From positions 4,030,001 through 4,094,000 of the forward strand of contig NZ_JACHJV010000001.1 of the NCBI RefSeq assembly GCF_014203855.1: 64,000 bases of DNA. The letters are read 5' to 3'. The stretch is from Kitasatospora kifunensis (GTDB taxonomy: Bacteria > Actinomycetota > Actinomycetes > Streptomycetales > Streptomycetaceae). The notes under the pieces are model-generated. The model was not told the origin of the DNA. It saw nothing but the letters and a program-made list of their open reading frames with translations, and ran no database searches. The position numbers and the translations under genes were made by a program. Positions 8,855-17,119 of the stretch are shown here, in pieces; positions within the stretch are counted from its first letter, which is position 1, and every line of letters starts with the position of its first letter.

Positions 8855-8884
8855 CCGGGATCCCGCCCCTTGGGGCGGTCCCGG
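8855..8884 (+). other. Intercistronic hairpin between ssb and rpsR
   Basis: CCGGGA plus CCGCCCC pair with GGGGCGG plus TCCCGG, with a 2-nt TC bulge and a minimal loop. It could be a processing or attenuation site that sets different ssb and rpsR levels. Confidence 0.5.
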
Positions 8885-8910
8885 ATCGTGATCCTCATTT
8901 GGAGCACACC

Positions 8911-9147
8911 ATGGCGAAGCCGCCTGCTCGCAAGCCTAAGAAGAAGGTTTGCGTCTTCTGCAAGGACAAGGTCAACTACGTTGACTACAAGGACACGAAC
9001 CTGCTTCGGAAGTTCATTTCCGACCGCGGGAAGATCCGTGCCCGCCGGGTCACCGGCAACTGCACCCAGCACCAGCGTGACGTCGCCACGGCCGTGAAGA
9101 ACAGCCGTGAGATGGCGCTGCTGCCCTACACCAGCACCGCGCGCTAA
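8911..9147 (+). CDS. rpsR: 30S ribosomal protein S18, zinc-binding (C+) form
   Basis: S18 of 78 residues. The core sequence DTNLLRKFISDRGKIRARR is typical, and S18 pairs with S6 in the 30S platform. Cys14, Cys17, Cys51 and His54 form a CxxC...CxxH set, so this is the zinc-binding form; Streptomyces usually keeps a second, zinc-free paralogue elsewhere under Zur control. The ATG begins MAKPPARKPKKK after a GGAG motif. It lies 17 bp before rplI. Confidence 0.97.
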   Translation: MAKPPARKPKKKVCVFCKDKVNYVDYKDTNLLRKFISDRGKIRARRVTGNCTQHQRDVATAVKNSREMALLPYTSTAR

Positions 9148-9164
9148 GAGAGGGTGACCGAATA

Positions 9165-9611
9165 ATGAAGATCATCCTCACTCACGAGGTGACCGGCCTC
9201 GGTGGCGCCGGCGAGGTCGTCGAGGTCAAGGACGGCTACGCCCGCAACTTCCTGGTCCCGCGTGGCTTCGCCATCCGCTGGACCAAGGGTGGCCAGAAGG
9301 ACGTCGACGCGATCCGTCGTGCCCGCAAGGTGCACGAGATCCAGACCCTTGAGGCTGCCAACGAGTTCAAGGGCAAGCTCGAGGGCCTGCAGGTCAAGCT
9401 GGCCGTTCGCTCCGGCGAGGCCGGCCGCCTGTTCGGCTCGGTCACCCAGGCCGACGTCGTCGAGGCCGTCAAGGCCGCCGGCGGCCCGGTGGTGGACAAG
9501 CGCGCCGTCACGATCGCCTCGCCGATCAAGACCGTGGGCACCCACAAGGTGACCGTCAAGCTGCACGCCGACGTCCAGGCCAACCTCGACGTCGCCGTCG
9601 TCGCTGCCTGA
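9165..9611 (+). CDS. rplI: 50S ribosomal protein L9
   Basis: L9 of 148 residues binds 23S rRNA domain V with its N-domain and reaches across the ribosome through a long helix. The start MKIILTHEVTGLGGAGEVV and GYARNFLVPRGFA are diagnostic. The connecting helix (about 45-75) and the C-domain with VKLHADVQANLDV complete the family length. It is the last gene of the operon and is followed by a very strong terminator. Confidence 0.98.
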   Translation: MKIILTHEVTGLGGAGEVVEVKDGYARNFLVPRGFAIRWTKGGQKDVDAIRRARKVHEIQTLEAANEFKGKLEGLQVKLAVRSGEAGRLFGSVTQADVVEAVKAAGGPVVDKRAVTIASPIKTVGTHKVTVKLHADVQANLDVAVVAA

Positions 9612-9633
9612 CTCAGGTCGCGGTAACGCACAA

Positions 9634-9680
9634 CCGGCGGGCCGGCCCTCCCACGCGGGAGGGCCGGCCCGCCGGCTTTT
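9634..9680. terminator. Strong bidirectional terminator between rplI and the MATE gene
   Basis: A perfect 19-bp stem with an ACGC loop (arms 9634-9652 and 9657-9675) is followed by CTTTT. It closes the rpsF operon and faces the end of the convergent MATE gene. Confidence 0.9.
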
Positions 9681-9728
9681 CTCTTCCCGCCGGCCGCTCT
9701 GTCTCGGGGGGCGCGTAGGCCGGGGCGC

Positions 9729-11159
9729 TCAGGCGCGCACCGCGCCGGTGATCAGCCAGCGGCCGGTGCGCAGGCGGGCGAGCAGGAACGCGCAGCGCAG
9801 CAGGATGAACAGGTTCATCGCCCACCAGAGGCCGGCCAGCCCCCAGCCCAGGTGCAGCGCCGCCAGGGCCACCGGTGCGAAGGCGGCCAGCGTGCCCAGC
9901 ATCGCCCAGGCCAGGTAGCCGCCGTCGCCCGCGCCCGTCAGCACTCCGTCCAGCACGAAGACCGGACCGGAGGCGGGCTGGGTCAGCGCGACCAGCAGCA
10001 GCACGGCGGCCAGCTGCGTCCGCACGCCCGGGTCGGTGGTGAAGAGCGGGACGTACAGCGGCCGGGCGGCCACCACCAGCAGCCCGAGCAGCACACCCCC
10101 GGCCACTCCCCACTCGACCATCCGCCGGGTCGCAGCCTTGGCCCCTTCGCGGTCGCCGGCTCCCAGGTAGCGGCCGATGATCGCCTGCCCGGCGATCGCG
10201 ATCGCGTCCAGTGCGTAGGCCAGGAAGCTCCACAGCGCCATGGCTATCTGATGGGCCGCCAGCTCGCGGTCGCCCAGCCGCGCCGCCACCGCGGTGGCCA
10301 GCAGCAGGACCGCACGCAGGCTCAGGGTGCGGATCATCAGCGGCCCGCCGGCCCTGGCGCAGGCCCGGATGCCGACCGGGTCGGGACGCAGTCCCGCCCC
10401 CTCGCGGCGGGCCCCGCGGACCACCACGGCCAGGTAGACGGCCGCCATCGCGTTCTGCGCCAGCACCGTGCCCCAGGCCGAGCCGGCCACGCCGAGACCG
10501 GCGCCGTACACCAGGGTGAGGTTGAGGCCGAGGTTGGCGCTGAAGCCGCCGACGGCCACCAGCAACGGGGTGCGGGTGTCCTGCAGGCCGCGCAGCACAC
10601 CGGTGGCCGCCAGCACCATCAGCATCGCCGGGATGCCCAGGGTGCTGATCCGCAGATAGGTCACCGCGTACGGAGCCGCGGTGGCGGAGGCACCCAGCAA
10701 CCGGGCCACCTGCGGGGCCAGGACGAGCGCCAGCAGCACGACGGGCAGGGAGAGCAGCAGCGCCAGCCAGATACCGTCGACGCCCTGCTGGACGGCCGCT
10801 CTGCGGTCCCCGGCGCCGATCCGGCGGGAGACGGCGGCGGTGGTCGCGTACGCCAGGAAGACGAAGAGGCCGGTGAGCGTGGTGAGGGCGGCCCCGGCCA
10901 CGCCCAGGCCGGCCAGCTGGGCGGTGCCGAGGTGGCCGACGATCGCCGAGTCGCCGAGCAGGAAGAGCGGCTCGGCGACCAGTGCGCCGAAGGCGGGCAC
11001 GGCCAGCGCGAGGATCTCCCGGTCATGGTGGCGGCGGCCGGCTCGCGGCGTCGCCGGGACACCGGTGGCGGGCTGGGTGGACGCGCTGGGCGTATCGGGT
11101 GCGGCGGGCGGGCCCGGCTCGCGGGGCGGCTGCGGCACGGTCGTGGGGCCACCGGTCAT
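9729..11159 (-). CDS. MATE-family efflux transporter (DinF-like)
   Basis: A 476-residue polytopic protein with about twelve membrane helices in two homologous halves, after a Pro/Ala-rich N-terminal extension of about 45 residues. LALPAFGALVAEPLFLLGDS-like sequence at helix 1 (ALAVPAFGALVAEPLFLLGD) and GHLGTAQLAGLGVA match the DinF/MATE branch. These carriers export cationic drugs or metabolites with H+ or Na+. The substrate is unknown. It lies between rplI and dnaB, a position I also recall in S. coelicolor, and its start is about 150 bp from the DnaA-box cluster. Confidence 0.9.
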   Translation of the reverse strand: MTGGPTTVPQPPREPGPPAAPDTPSASTQPATGVPATPRAGRRHHDREILALAVPAFGALVAEPLFLLGDSAIVGHLGTAQLAGLGVAGAALTTLTGLFVFLAYATTAAVSRRIGAGDRRAAVQQGVDGIWLALLLSLPVVLLALVLAPQVARLLGASATAAPYAVTYLRISTLGIPAMLMVLAATGVLRGLQDTRTPLLVAVGGFSANLGLNLTLVYGAGLGVAGSAWGTVLAQNAMAAVYLAVVVRGARREGAGLRPDPVGIRACARAGGPLMIRTLSLRAVLLLATAVAARLGDRELAAHQIAMALWSFLAYALDAIAIAGQAIIGRYLGAGDREGAKAATRRMVEWGVAGGVLLGLLVVAARPLYVPLFTTDPGVRTQLAAVLLLVALTQPASGPVFVLDGVLTGAGDGGYLAWAMLGTLAAFAPVALAALHLGWGLAGLWWAMNLFILLRCAFLLARLRTGRWLITGAVRA

Positions 11160-11307
11160 ACGAACACGGTAGCGAATCTGCGGTAAGTAGTACAGGGCGC
11201 TGCGGTCATTACGCGGGGCGGCTTGGGCTGTGTGAAGAATTTCTCATGCACAGCCAGTGGAAAGACTCCTCGCAGGTCAGCGAGTTGACACCAGGTCGAT
11301 CGTGTGG

Positions 11308-11396
11308 TTATCCACAGAACCTTCCACATGCTTGTGCACAGGTTTCGGGCAGTTGTCCACAGCGATGGGTCATCTATCCACACCCCCTGTGGATAA
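11308..11396. promoter_or_regulatory. Cluster of DnaA boxes upstream of dnaB
   Basis: Within 89 bp there are two perfect TTATCCACA boxes (11308-11316 plus strand, 11388-11396 minus strand) and one perfect TTGTCCACA (11353-11361). There are also CTATCCACA (11374-11382), TTGTGCACA (11332-11340) and a weak CCTTCCACA (11320-11328). TTGTCCACA is the preferred Streptomyces box. The spacing and mixed orientation look like a DnaA-binding locus that could regulate dnaB or titrate DnaA. The rest of the 428-bp gap (11160-11587) shows no gene. Confidence 0.85.
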
Positions 11397-11587
11397 CCGT
11401 GTTGGTCCGAGGCCGACTCGCCCCTTAGCGTGGTCGCTCACCCGACGCGCCGCGCCCCGACCCGGGCAGGAGTTCCGTCGGCCCCGTGGCGTATGAAGGA
11501 GGTGGCTCGGACCGTGTCCGTGTCCGTCCACCCAGGCCACTGCACCTTCGCACCACACTCGCACCACTCGCTGAACGGGGAACACGC

Positions 11588-13204
11588 GTGACCGGCCCCC
11601 AGTACGACGACCACGACGTGCCGCCGCCCCCGGAGGACGACTGGCAGCCGTCCGACGAGGCGTTCGGCCCGTTGTTTCCCGCCGATGGCCCCAGCGGCGG
11701 CCCCAGCGGCGGCCCCAGCGACGGACCCATTGATGGACCCAGCGACCGCCTGCCGGTCTCGCGCAGCCGCGGCCAGGCGGCGGGCGGTGCCAAGGGCGAG
11801 TTCCGCAAGGACTTCCGCAAGCGGGACGGGGAGGGTGGTCGGGAGAGCCGTGACGCGGGCCGCGACGGCGGCCTGGAGGGCTTCGAGCGGGTCCCGCCGC
11901 AGGACATCCCGGCCGAGCAGTCCGTGCTCGGCGGCATGATGCTCTCCAAGGACGCCATCGCCGACGTGGTCGAGGTGCTCAAGCCGCTCGACTACTACCG
12001 CCCGGCCCACGAGCTCATCCACAGCGCGATCCTCGACCTCTACGCCCGCGGCGAGCCGGCCGACCCGATCACGGTGGCCAGCGAGCTGACCAAGCGCGGC
12101 GAGCTCACCCGGGTCGGCGGCCCCGGCTACCTGCACACCCTGGTCAACTCCGTCCCCACCGCCGCCAACGCCGAGTACTACGCGGAGATCGTCCACGAGC
12201 GCGCCGTGCTGCGCCGCCTGGTCGAGGCCGGCACCCGGATCGCCGGCATGGGCTACGCCGCCGAGGGCGACGTGGACGAGATCGTCAACGCCGCCCAGGC
12301 CGAGATCTACGCCGTCACCGAGCAGCGCACCAGCGAGGACTACGCCCCGCTGGCCGACATCATGGAGGGCGCCCTCGACGAGATCGAGGCGATCGGCTCG
12401 CGGCAGGGCCAGATGTCGGGCGTGCCGACCGGTTTCGCCGACCTGGACGCGCTGACCAACGGCCTGCACCCCGGTCAGATGATCGTCATCGCGGCCCGAC
12501 CGGCGATGGGTAAGTCGACCCTAGCCCTGGATTTCTCGCGCGCCTGTTCAATCACCAACAACCTGCCGAGCGTGATCTTCTCGCTCGAAATGGGCCGCAA
12601 CGAGATCGCCATGCGCCTGCTCTCGGCCGAGGCCCGGGTGGCGCTGCACCACATGCGGTCGGGCAACATGACCGACGACGACTGGACCCGGGTCGCCCGC
12701 CGGATGCCCGACGTCACGGCGGCCCCGCTCTTCATCGACGACTCGCCGAACCTGTCGATGATGGAGATCCGCGCCAAGTGCCGACGGCTGAAGCAGCGTC
12801 AGGACCTCAAGCTGGTGGTCATCGACTACCTCCAGCTGATGCAGTCCGGCGGCTCGCGGCGGGCCGAGAGCCGCCAGCAGGAGGTCTCCGACATGTCGCG
12901 AAACCTGAAGCTGCTGGCCAAGGAGCTCGAAGTCCCGGTGATCGCGCTGTCCCAGCTGAACCGTGGCCCCGAACAGCGCACCGACAAGAAGCCGATGGTT
13001 TCAGACCTGCGTGAATCGGGCTCGATCGAGCAGGACGCCGACATGGTCATCCTGCTCCACCGCGAGGACGCCTACGAGAAGGAGTCCCCGCGCGCGGGCG
13101 AGGCCGACCTGATCGTGGCAAAGCACCGAAACGGTCCGACGGCCACCATCACGGTGGCGTTCCAGGGGCACTACTCGCGCTTTGTGGACATGACGCGGGA
13201 CTAG
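11588..13204 (+). CDS. dnaB: Replicative DNA helicase DnaB
   Basis: The hexameric helicase that unwinds the fork. With the GTG start chosen the protein has 538 residues. The first 100 or so are a disordered, strain-variable extension containing a Pro-Ser-Gly-Gly repeat. The DnaB N-domain follows (QDIPAEQSVLGGMMLSKDA), and then the RecA-like domain with Walker A PAMGKST (Lys309), the VVIDYLQLM Walker B and the ALSQLNRGPEQRTDKKP loop. A GTG 102 bp earlier is an alternative start. No intein is present. The gene sits just downstream of the DnaA-box cluster, which suggests DnaA-linked expression. Confidence 0.97.
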   Translation: MTGPQYDDHDVPPPPEDDWQPSDEAFGPLFPADGPSGGPSGGPSDGPIDGPSDRLPVSRSRGQAAGGAKGEFRKDFRKRDGEGGRESRDAGRDGGLEGFERVPPQDIPAEQSVLGGMMLSKDAIADVVEVLKPLDYYRPAHELIHSAILDLYARGEPADPITVASELTKRGELTRVGGPGYLHTLVNSVPTAANAEYYAEIVHERAVLRRLVEAGTRIAGMGYAAEGDVDEIVNAAQAEIYAVTEQRTSEDYAPLADIMEGALDEIEAIGSRQGQMSGVPTGFADLDALTNGLHPGQMIVIAARPAMGKSTLALDFSRACSITNNLPSVIFSLEMGRNEIAMRLLSAEARVALHHMRSGNMTDDDWTRVARRMPDVTAAPLFIDDSPNLSMMEIRAKCRRLKQRQDLKLVVIDYLQLMQSGGSRRAESRQQEVSDMSRNLKLLAKELEVPVIALSQLNRGPEQRTDKKPMVSDLRESGSIEQDADMVILLHREDAYEKESPRAGEADLIVAKHRNGPTATITVAFQGHYSRFVDMTRD

Positions 13205-13232
13205 GCCCTGTCCGGCCGAGGGCCTGTCCGGC
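13201..13232. repeat. Dispersed 3'-end repeat TAGGCCCTGTCCGGCC overlapping the dnaB stop
   Basis: CTAGGCCCTGTCCGGCC contains the TAG stop codon of dnaB. A second partial copy (GGGCCTGTCCGGC) follows immediately. The same 17 bp recur after purC, and a related GACAGGCCCTAG covers the end of the ABC permease gene. Confidence 0.8.
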
Positions 13233-13234
13233 GC

Positions 13235-13267
13235 AAGCCCGTCACTCTTCTCGAGTGGCGGGCTTTT
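13235..13267 (+). terminator. dnaB terminator
   Basis: AAGCCCGTCACTC pairs with GAGTGGCGGGCTT across a short loop and is followed by TT. It lies just after two copies of the CTGTCCGGC-type repeat. Confidence 0.8.
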
Positions 13268-13365
13268 GGCTTCGCCGTGGGCGACGTCCCCGGAGTTCTC
13301 TGGTCGCCGGCCTCCGGCGCCGCGGTCCCTTTCGTGGTCCGTGGCGTCTCGGGCATAGCGTTTTC

Positions 13366-13380
13366 TTGCAATCATTGCAA
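13366..13380. promoter_or_regulatory. Palindromic candidate operator TTGCAATCATTGCAA
   Basis: A perfect 15-bp inverted repeat lies in the unusually AT-rich stretch between dnaB and the alpha/beta hydrolase gene. GCAACG or its complement recurs four times downstream to about 13498, ending beside the hydrolase promoter. The regulator is unknown. Confidence 0.4.
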
Positions 13381-13475
13381 CGATCGGGATGGCTGGCGTT
13401 GCATTAAGCTCAAGGTCATCGCAACGATTTCCTGGCTTCTACCTGCACTGATAGGTATTTTGCGCAATGACTCTG

Positions 13476-13504
13476 TTGCTGGATTCGTGAGTGCAACGTA
13501 GCGT
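13476..13504 (+). promoter_or_regulatory. Candidate promoter of the alpha/beta hydrolase gene
   Basis: TTGCTG and TAGCGT are separated by 17 bp, 55 bp before the start codon. A GCAACG element lies within the spacer. Confidence 0.5.
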
Positions 13505-13559
13505 TTCCATTGTCAGAAACAACACCTGATCCGCCCCTGACTCTGGAAGAAGGCACTCC

Positions 13560-14348
13560 ATGACCATCGAGCAGCCCGCCTGGACCGGCATGGTGTCGGT
13601 CGACGACACCGCCCTCGCCGTCACCGACACCGGCGGGACCGGCACCCCCGTGGTCTACCTCAACGGCTCCTACGCCAGCCAGAAGGACTGGCGGCGCGTC
13701 GTCACCGACCTCGGTGACGGCTACCGGCACATCACCTTCGACGAGCGCGCCCGCGGCAAGTCCAAGACCGCCACCGACTACTCCTTCGAGGCCTGCCTGC
13801 GCGACCTCGACGCAGTCCTCAAGGCGCGGGGCGTCGAGCGGCCGATCCTGGTCGGCTGGTCCTACGGTGCACTGATCGCGATGCACTGGGCTGCCCGCAA
13901 CCCCGATCGCGTCCAGGCAGTGGTGTCCGTGGACGGCGCCCTGCCGAGCGAGTGGCTCGACGACGCCACCCAGGAACAGATCCGCAAGCTGTTCCGCCGA
14001 CTCGGCCCGATCTTCCCGATCTGCCGCCCGCTCGGCCTGGCCGCGCGGATGAGCGCCGTACAACATGCCGAGATCAACATCGAGCTCAACCAGCTCTGCG
14101 CGCCCGCCGCCCTCGACCCGGTCTGCGACCAGGTGACCGCACCGACCCGGTACGTGCTCGCCACCGGCGGCAACCTCGGTGCCGAAGCGAAGGTGATGGA
14201 ACAACTGCGCGCCAACCTCGACCCGGTGATCGCCCGCAACCCGAACATCCAGATCAGCGCGAAGGTCCCGAGCAACCACTCCAAGATCCTGCGCAACGAC
14301 TTCGGAGCCGTCGCCAACGCGGTACGCGAGACGGTCAGCCTCGGCTGA
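13560..14348 (+). CDS. Alpha/beta-fold hydrolase
   Basis: A 262-residue serine hydrolase of the alpha/beta fold. The nucleophile elbow is GWSYGAL with Ser101, the oxyanion region is YLNGSYAS, and the probable catalytic histidine is His240 in SNHSKIL near the C-terminus. The fold length matches haloperoxidase/esterase-like members without a long cap. The substrate cannot be read from sequence. The start has GAAGAAGG upstream. The gene stands alone, with its own promoter and a palindromic site in an AT-rich upstream region. Its end overlaps the convergent DUF4190 gene by 14 bp. Confidence 0.85.
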   Translation: MTIEQPAWTGMVSVDDTALAVTDTGGTGTPVVYLNGSYASQKDWRRVVTDLGDGYRHITFDERARGKSKTATDYSFEACLRDLDAVLKARGVERPILVGWSYGALIAMHWAARNPDRVQAVVSVDGALPSEWLDDATQEQIRKLFRRLGPIFPICRPLGLAARMSAVQHAEINIELNQLCAPAALDPVCDQVTAPTRYVLATGGNLGAEAKVMEQLRANLDPVIARNPNIQISAKVPSNHSKILRNDFGAVANAVRETVSLG

Positions 14349-14781
14349 ACTGCTGGGTGGCGCACTGCTGCCACTGCTGGATCTCGTGGAACTGGTAGCA
14401 GCTCTGCGTCTTGTGGGCGAACCAGACGGCGAAGACCACGACCAGCACGGACACCACGATCGCGAGAAGCGACGCCACCACACCGATGATGGACCTGCCC
14501 CGGCCGACGCCGGTCCGCTTGGCCCTGTGCAGGGCGATGATGCCCAGGACCAGGCCGATGACGCCAAGTAGGCCGCCGATGACGACGATCGAGCTGAGCA
14601 GGCCGACGAGGCCCAGCACCATGGTGGCCATGGCCAGGCTGTTCCTGCCGGCCGGAGGCTGTATGCCGTGGCCGAGGTCCTGCGGGTGGGGGGAGTACGG
14701 GTCTGCCCCGGCGGCCCACGTCGATGCCGTCCGGCTCGGCGCCGGGTGATTCGGCGACGTCGCCATCTCTTGCGTGTTCAT
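14335..14781 (-). CDS. DUF4190-type small membrane protein
   Basis: A 148-residue protein with about 48 hydrophilic Pro/Ser-rich residues, then two hydrophobic hairpin segments. The first, about 50-85, is rich in Gly/Leu/Ile and followed by ALHRAKRTG; the second is about 95-120. This is the DUF4190 pattern. The tail has two cysteines and is Gln-rich. GGAGG 7 nt before the ATG supports the start. Such proteins are common in streptomycetes and lack a known function. The end overlaps the hydrolase gene tail to tail. Confidence 0.75.
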   Translation of the reverse strand: MNTQEMATSPNHPAPSRTASTWAAGADPYSPHPQDLGHGIQPPAGRNSLAMATMVLGLVGLLSSIVVIGGLLGVIGLVLGIIALHRAKRTGVGRGRSIIGVVASLLAIVVSVLVVVFAVWFAHKTQSCYQFHEIQQWQQCATQQFSRG

Positions 14782-14889
14782 CAACTGTCCTCCGTCAACT
14801 GGGCAGGACACGATCGTAGTTTTCGTGGTCCCGGGTGGGCATCGCGGAAAAGAGGGAGTAAGCCCTCCCTCGATCGGGGGAGGCCGCCG

Positions 14890-16158
14890 GTGAGCTGGCC
14901 GGTCATACTGTCGACCGTGATCAGGGGAATCCGGCCGCTGCTGCGCGGCTCCACGTATTCGGGCGTGCTGTTCGCCTATTGCGGCGCGGCGGCGAGCATT
15001 CCACTGCTGCCTTTCGCCATGGTGGCGGCGCTGGCGTGGCGGTCGGCTCCCTATGGTGTGCAGGCCGTTCTGGCCCTGTTGGTCTGGGCAGTGCTGATCA
15101 GCGCGGTCGGGCTGGCCCGCAGCACGCGGCGGGTGTTGATCGCATGCGCCCGTCGACTGCTGAGGGTGCCGTTGCCGGATCCGGTGACCGGCCGTCAGTC
15201 CGCGGGATCGTCCGGCGCTGACCGTTGGCGGACTCCGCTCTGGCTGCTGCTGCACGTGGCACTGGGGTGGACGGGGGGCCTGGCGACCGCGCTGCTGCTC
15301 GGTGCGGGCGTGGTCCTGCCGGGCAACTGGCTCTCCGGTCAGGCGCGGGTGACCCTGTTCGGCTGGTCGGCGCGGGTGTCGGGTGGCTGGAGCTGGGCGG
15401 TGGCGCTCCTCTGCCTGCTGCTGGTGCCTGCTCTGTGCGTGCTGGTGGCGAACACTCTGCGGTGGCTGGCGCCAAGGCTGTTGGGGCCCTCGTCGGCTGA
15501 ACGGCTGGCGCTGGCGGCCGAGCGGGAGCTGCTGCTGGCCGAACGCAACCGACTGGCCCAGGAGTTGCACGACTCGATCGGGCACACGCTGACGGCGGCG
15601 ACGATCCAGGCGGCGGTGGCGGGCGAGGTGCTCTCCGCCGACCCGGGGGCCGCGCGGGCCGCCCTGCGCAGCATCGAGGAGTCGGCCCGGGCCGCGCTGG
15701 AGGACCTGGACTACGTGCTGGGCGTGCTGCGCGAGGAGCCGGCGGGGACAGCGCCGACCCGGACCCTGGCCGACCTGCCTGAGCTGCTGGACCGGTTGCG
15801 GCACGCGGGGGCGACGGTGGAGCCGGAGCTGTCAGGCGACTTGGCGCAGGTGCAGGGGACGCTCTCCCGGGCGGCGTACCGGATCCTGCAGGAGGGTTTG
15901 ACGAACGCGTTGCGGCACGGGGCGGGTGGTCCGATCCAGGTCCGGGTGCTGGCCGCGGCGGACGGACTGGAGCTCAGTGTGGTCAACCGGACCGGGGTGG
16001 GGATGTGTACGGGCCGGGGCGCCTTCCCGACGTCCGGGCACGGCCTGCCCGGGCTGGGCGAGCGCGTGCGGCTGCTGCACGGTGAGCTCGAGGCGGGCCC
16101 GGACGGGCCGCAGCACTGGCGGTTGGCGGTCCGGCTGCCGGGACGGGTGTCGGCATGA
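14890..16158 (+). CDS. NarL-type sensor histidine kinase
   Basis: A 422-residue membrane kinase. Four or more hydrophobic segments fill residues 20-190. A short helical linker leads to the HisKA_3 box QELHDSIGHTLTAA with His227, and then to an HATPase domain with QEGLTNALRHG and HGLPGLGERV. There is no recognisable extracellular sensor domain, so a membrane or cell-envelope signal is likely. The GTG has GGGGGAGG upstream. The last bases overlap the response regulator start (ATGA), so the two are translationally coupled. Confidence 0.9.
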   Translation: MSWPVILSTVIRGIRPLLRGSTYSGVLFAYCGAAASIPLLPFAMVAALAWRSAPYGVQAVLALLVWAVLISAVGLARSTRRVLIACARRLLRVPLPDPVTGRQSAGSSGADRWRTPLWLLLHVALGWTGGLATALLLGAGVVLPGNWLSGQARVTLFGWSARVSGGWSWAVALLCLLLVPALCVLVANTLRWLAPRLLGPSSAERLALAAERELLLAERNRLAQELHDSIGHTLTAATIQAAVAGEVLSADPGAARAALRSIEESARAALEDLDYVLGVLREEPAGTAPTRTLADLPELLDRLRHAGATVEPELSGDLAQVQGTLSRAAYRILQEGLTNALRHGAGGPIQVRVLAAADGLELSVVNRTGVGMCTGRGAFPTSGHGLPGLGERVRLLHGELEAGPDGPQHWRLAVRLPGRVSA

Positions 16159-16859
16159 TCGGTTCTGACCCGGGCGAGGCCGTCACGAGCAGTCCCACCG
16201 GCACCCCCGTCACCCTGCTGATCGCGGACGACGACGAGGTGACCCGCAGCGGGCTGCGCATGTTGCTCGCGGCACAGCCGGGGATCGCGGTGGTCGGGGA
16301 GGCCGCCGACGGCGTCGAGGCGGTCGAAGCGGCGCGGCACCTGCGGCCGGACGTGGTCCTGATGGACGTGCGGATGCCGCGCCGCAACGGGATCGAGGCC
16401 ACCCGGCAGTTGCTGGCCGAGTCGGCCGAACCACCGAAGGTCGTGGTGATCACCACCTTCGAGAACGACGACTACGTCACTGCCGCGCTCAGCGCGGGGG
16501 CCAGCGGGTTCGTGCTCAAGCGGCTCCCGGTCCGGCAGATCGCGCAGGCGGTGCGGGTGGTGGCGGCGGGGGAGGCGATCCTCTTCCCGGCGGCACTGCG
16601 CCGGATGGTCGCCGCCCGCCCGCTGAGCTCCGCCGAGGCGTTGCCGAAGGCGGCGCTGACCGGGCGGGAGGAGGAGGTGCTGCGGTTGATGGCCACCGGC
16701 CTGTCCAACCCGGAGATCTCGCAGTCGCTCGTGGTGAGCCTGGAGACGGTGAAGACGCACGTCGGGAACGTGCTGGTCAAGCTCGGTGCGCAGAACCGGA
16801 CTCACGCGGTGGTGATCGCGTACGAGTCCGGTCTGGTGGTGCCGGGGTGCGCCGGCTGA
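16155..16859 (+). CDS. NarL/LuxR-family response regulator
   Basis: A 234-residue regulator with a receiver domain (acidic pocket DDDE at 25-28, phosphoacceptor Asp71 in LMDVRMP, Lys in VLKRLP) and a C-terminal LuxR helix-turn-helix (LTGREEEVLRLMATGLSNPE, then VSLETVKTHVGNVL). It is the partner of the overlapping kinase. The first 18 residues are a Ser/Thr/Pro-rich extension. No transporter or target gene is adjacent, so the regulon is open. Confidence 0.93.
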   Translation: MIGSDPGEAVTSSPTGTPVTLLIADDDEVTRSGLRMLLAAQPGIAVVGEAADGVEAVEAARHLRPDVVLMDVRMPRRNGIEATRQLLAESAEPPKVVVITTFENDDYVTAALSAGASGFVLKRLPVRQIAQAVRVVAAGEAILFPAALRRMVAARPLSSAEALPKAALTGREEEVLRLMATGLSNPEISQSLVVSLETVKTHVGNVLVKLGAQNRTHAVVIAYESGLVVPGCAG

Positions 16860-16968
16860 GGCGCTCTCCTCATCGGCAGCCGGCGTGTGGGCCTGTCGCA
16901 GCCAGTCGGTGAAGAGTCAGGGCTGCTGACAGGCCGGGCCGGGCTGCGGAAAAAAGATTCACCCGGGG

Positions 16969-16995
16969 TGTCGATCCGGCGCGCCCCCGTTCGAC
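16969..16995 (+). promoter_or_regulatory. Candidate ECF42-dependent promoter upstream of the DGPF gene
   Basis: TGTCGA and CGAC are separated by 17 bp. From memory of the ECF42 literature (work in S. venezuelae), the -35 is TGTCGA and the -10 CGA/TC in front of DGPF genes. The leader to the DGPF start codon would be about 115 nt. The rest of the gap from 16860 shows nothing else clear. Confidence 0.65.
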
Positions 16996-17119
16996 GCATG
17001 GGTGAAGGCTTGGATGGAGCCGGGCGGCAGGACCGCTCGGCAGCCGACCGGCCGATCGACCGGGACGGGCCGGTCGCCCGGGACGGCCCGGGAGTCGGGA
17101 CCGAGAAGGAGCTGGCGAG

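Noticed and set aside
13189..13197. Additional DnaA-like box TGTGGACAT at the dnaB end
   Set aside because: A single mismatched copy inside coding sequence, isolated from the upstream cluster.
13277..13501. 74-codon frame between dnaB and the alpha/beta hydrolase
   Set aside because: It runs through the dnaB terminator side, the palindrome and the promoter region, has no ribosome binding site and has atypical codon use.
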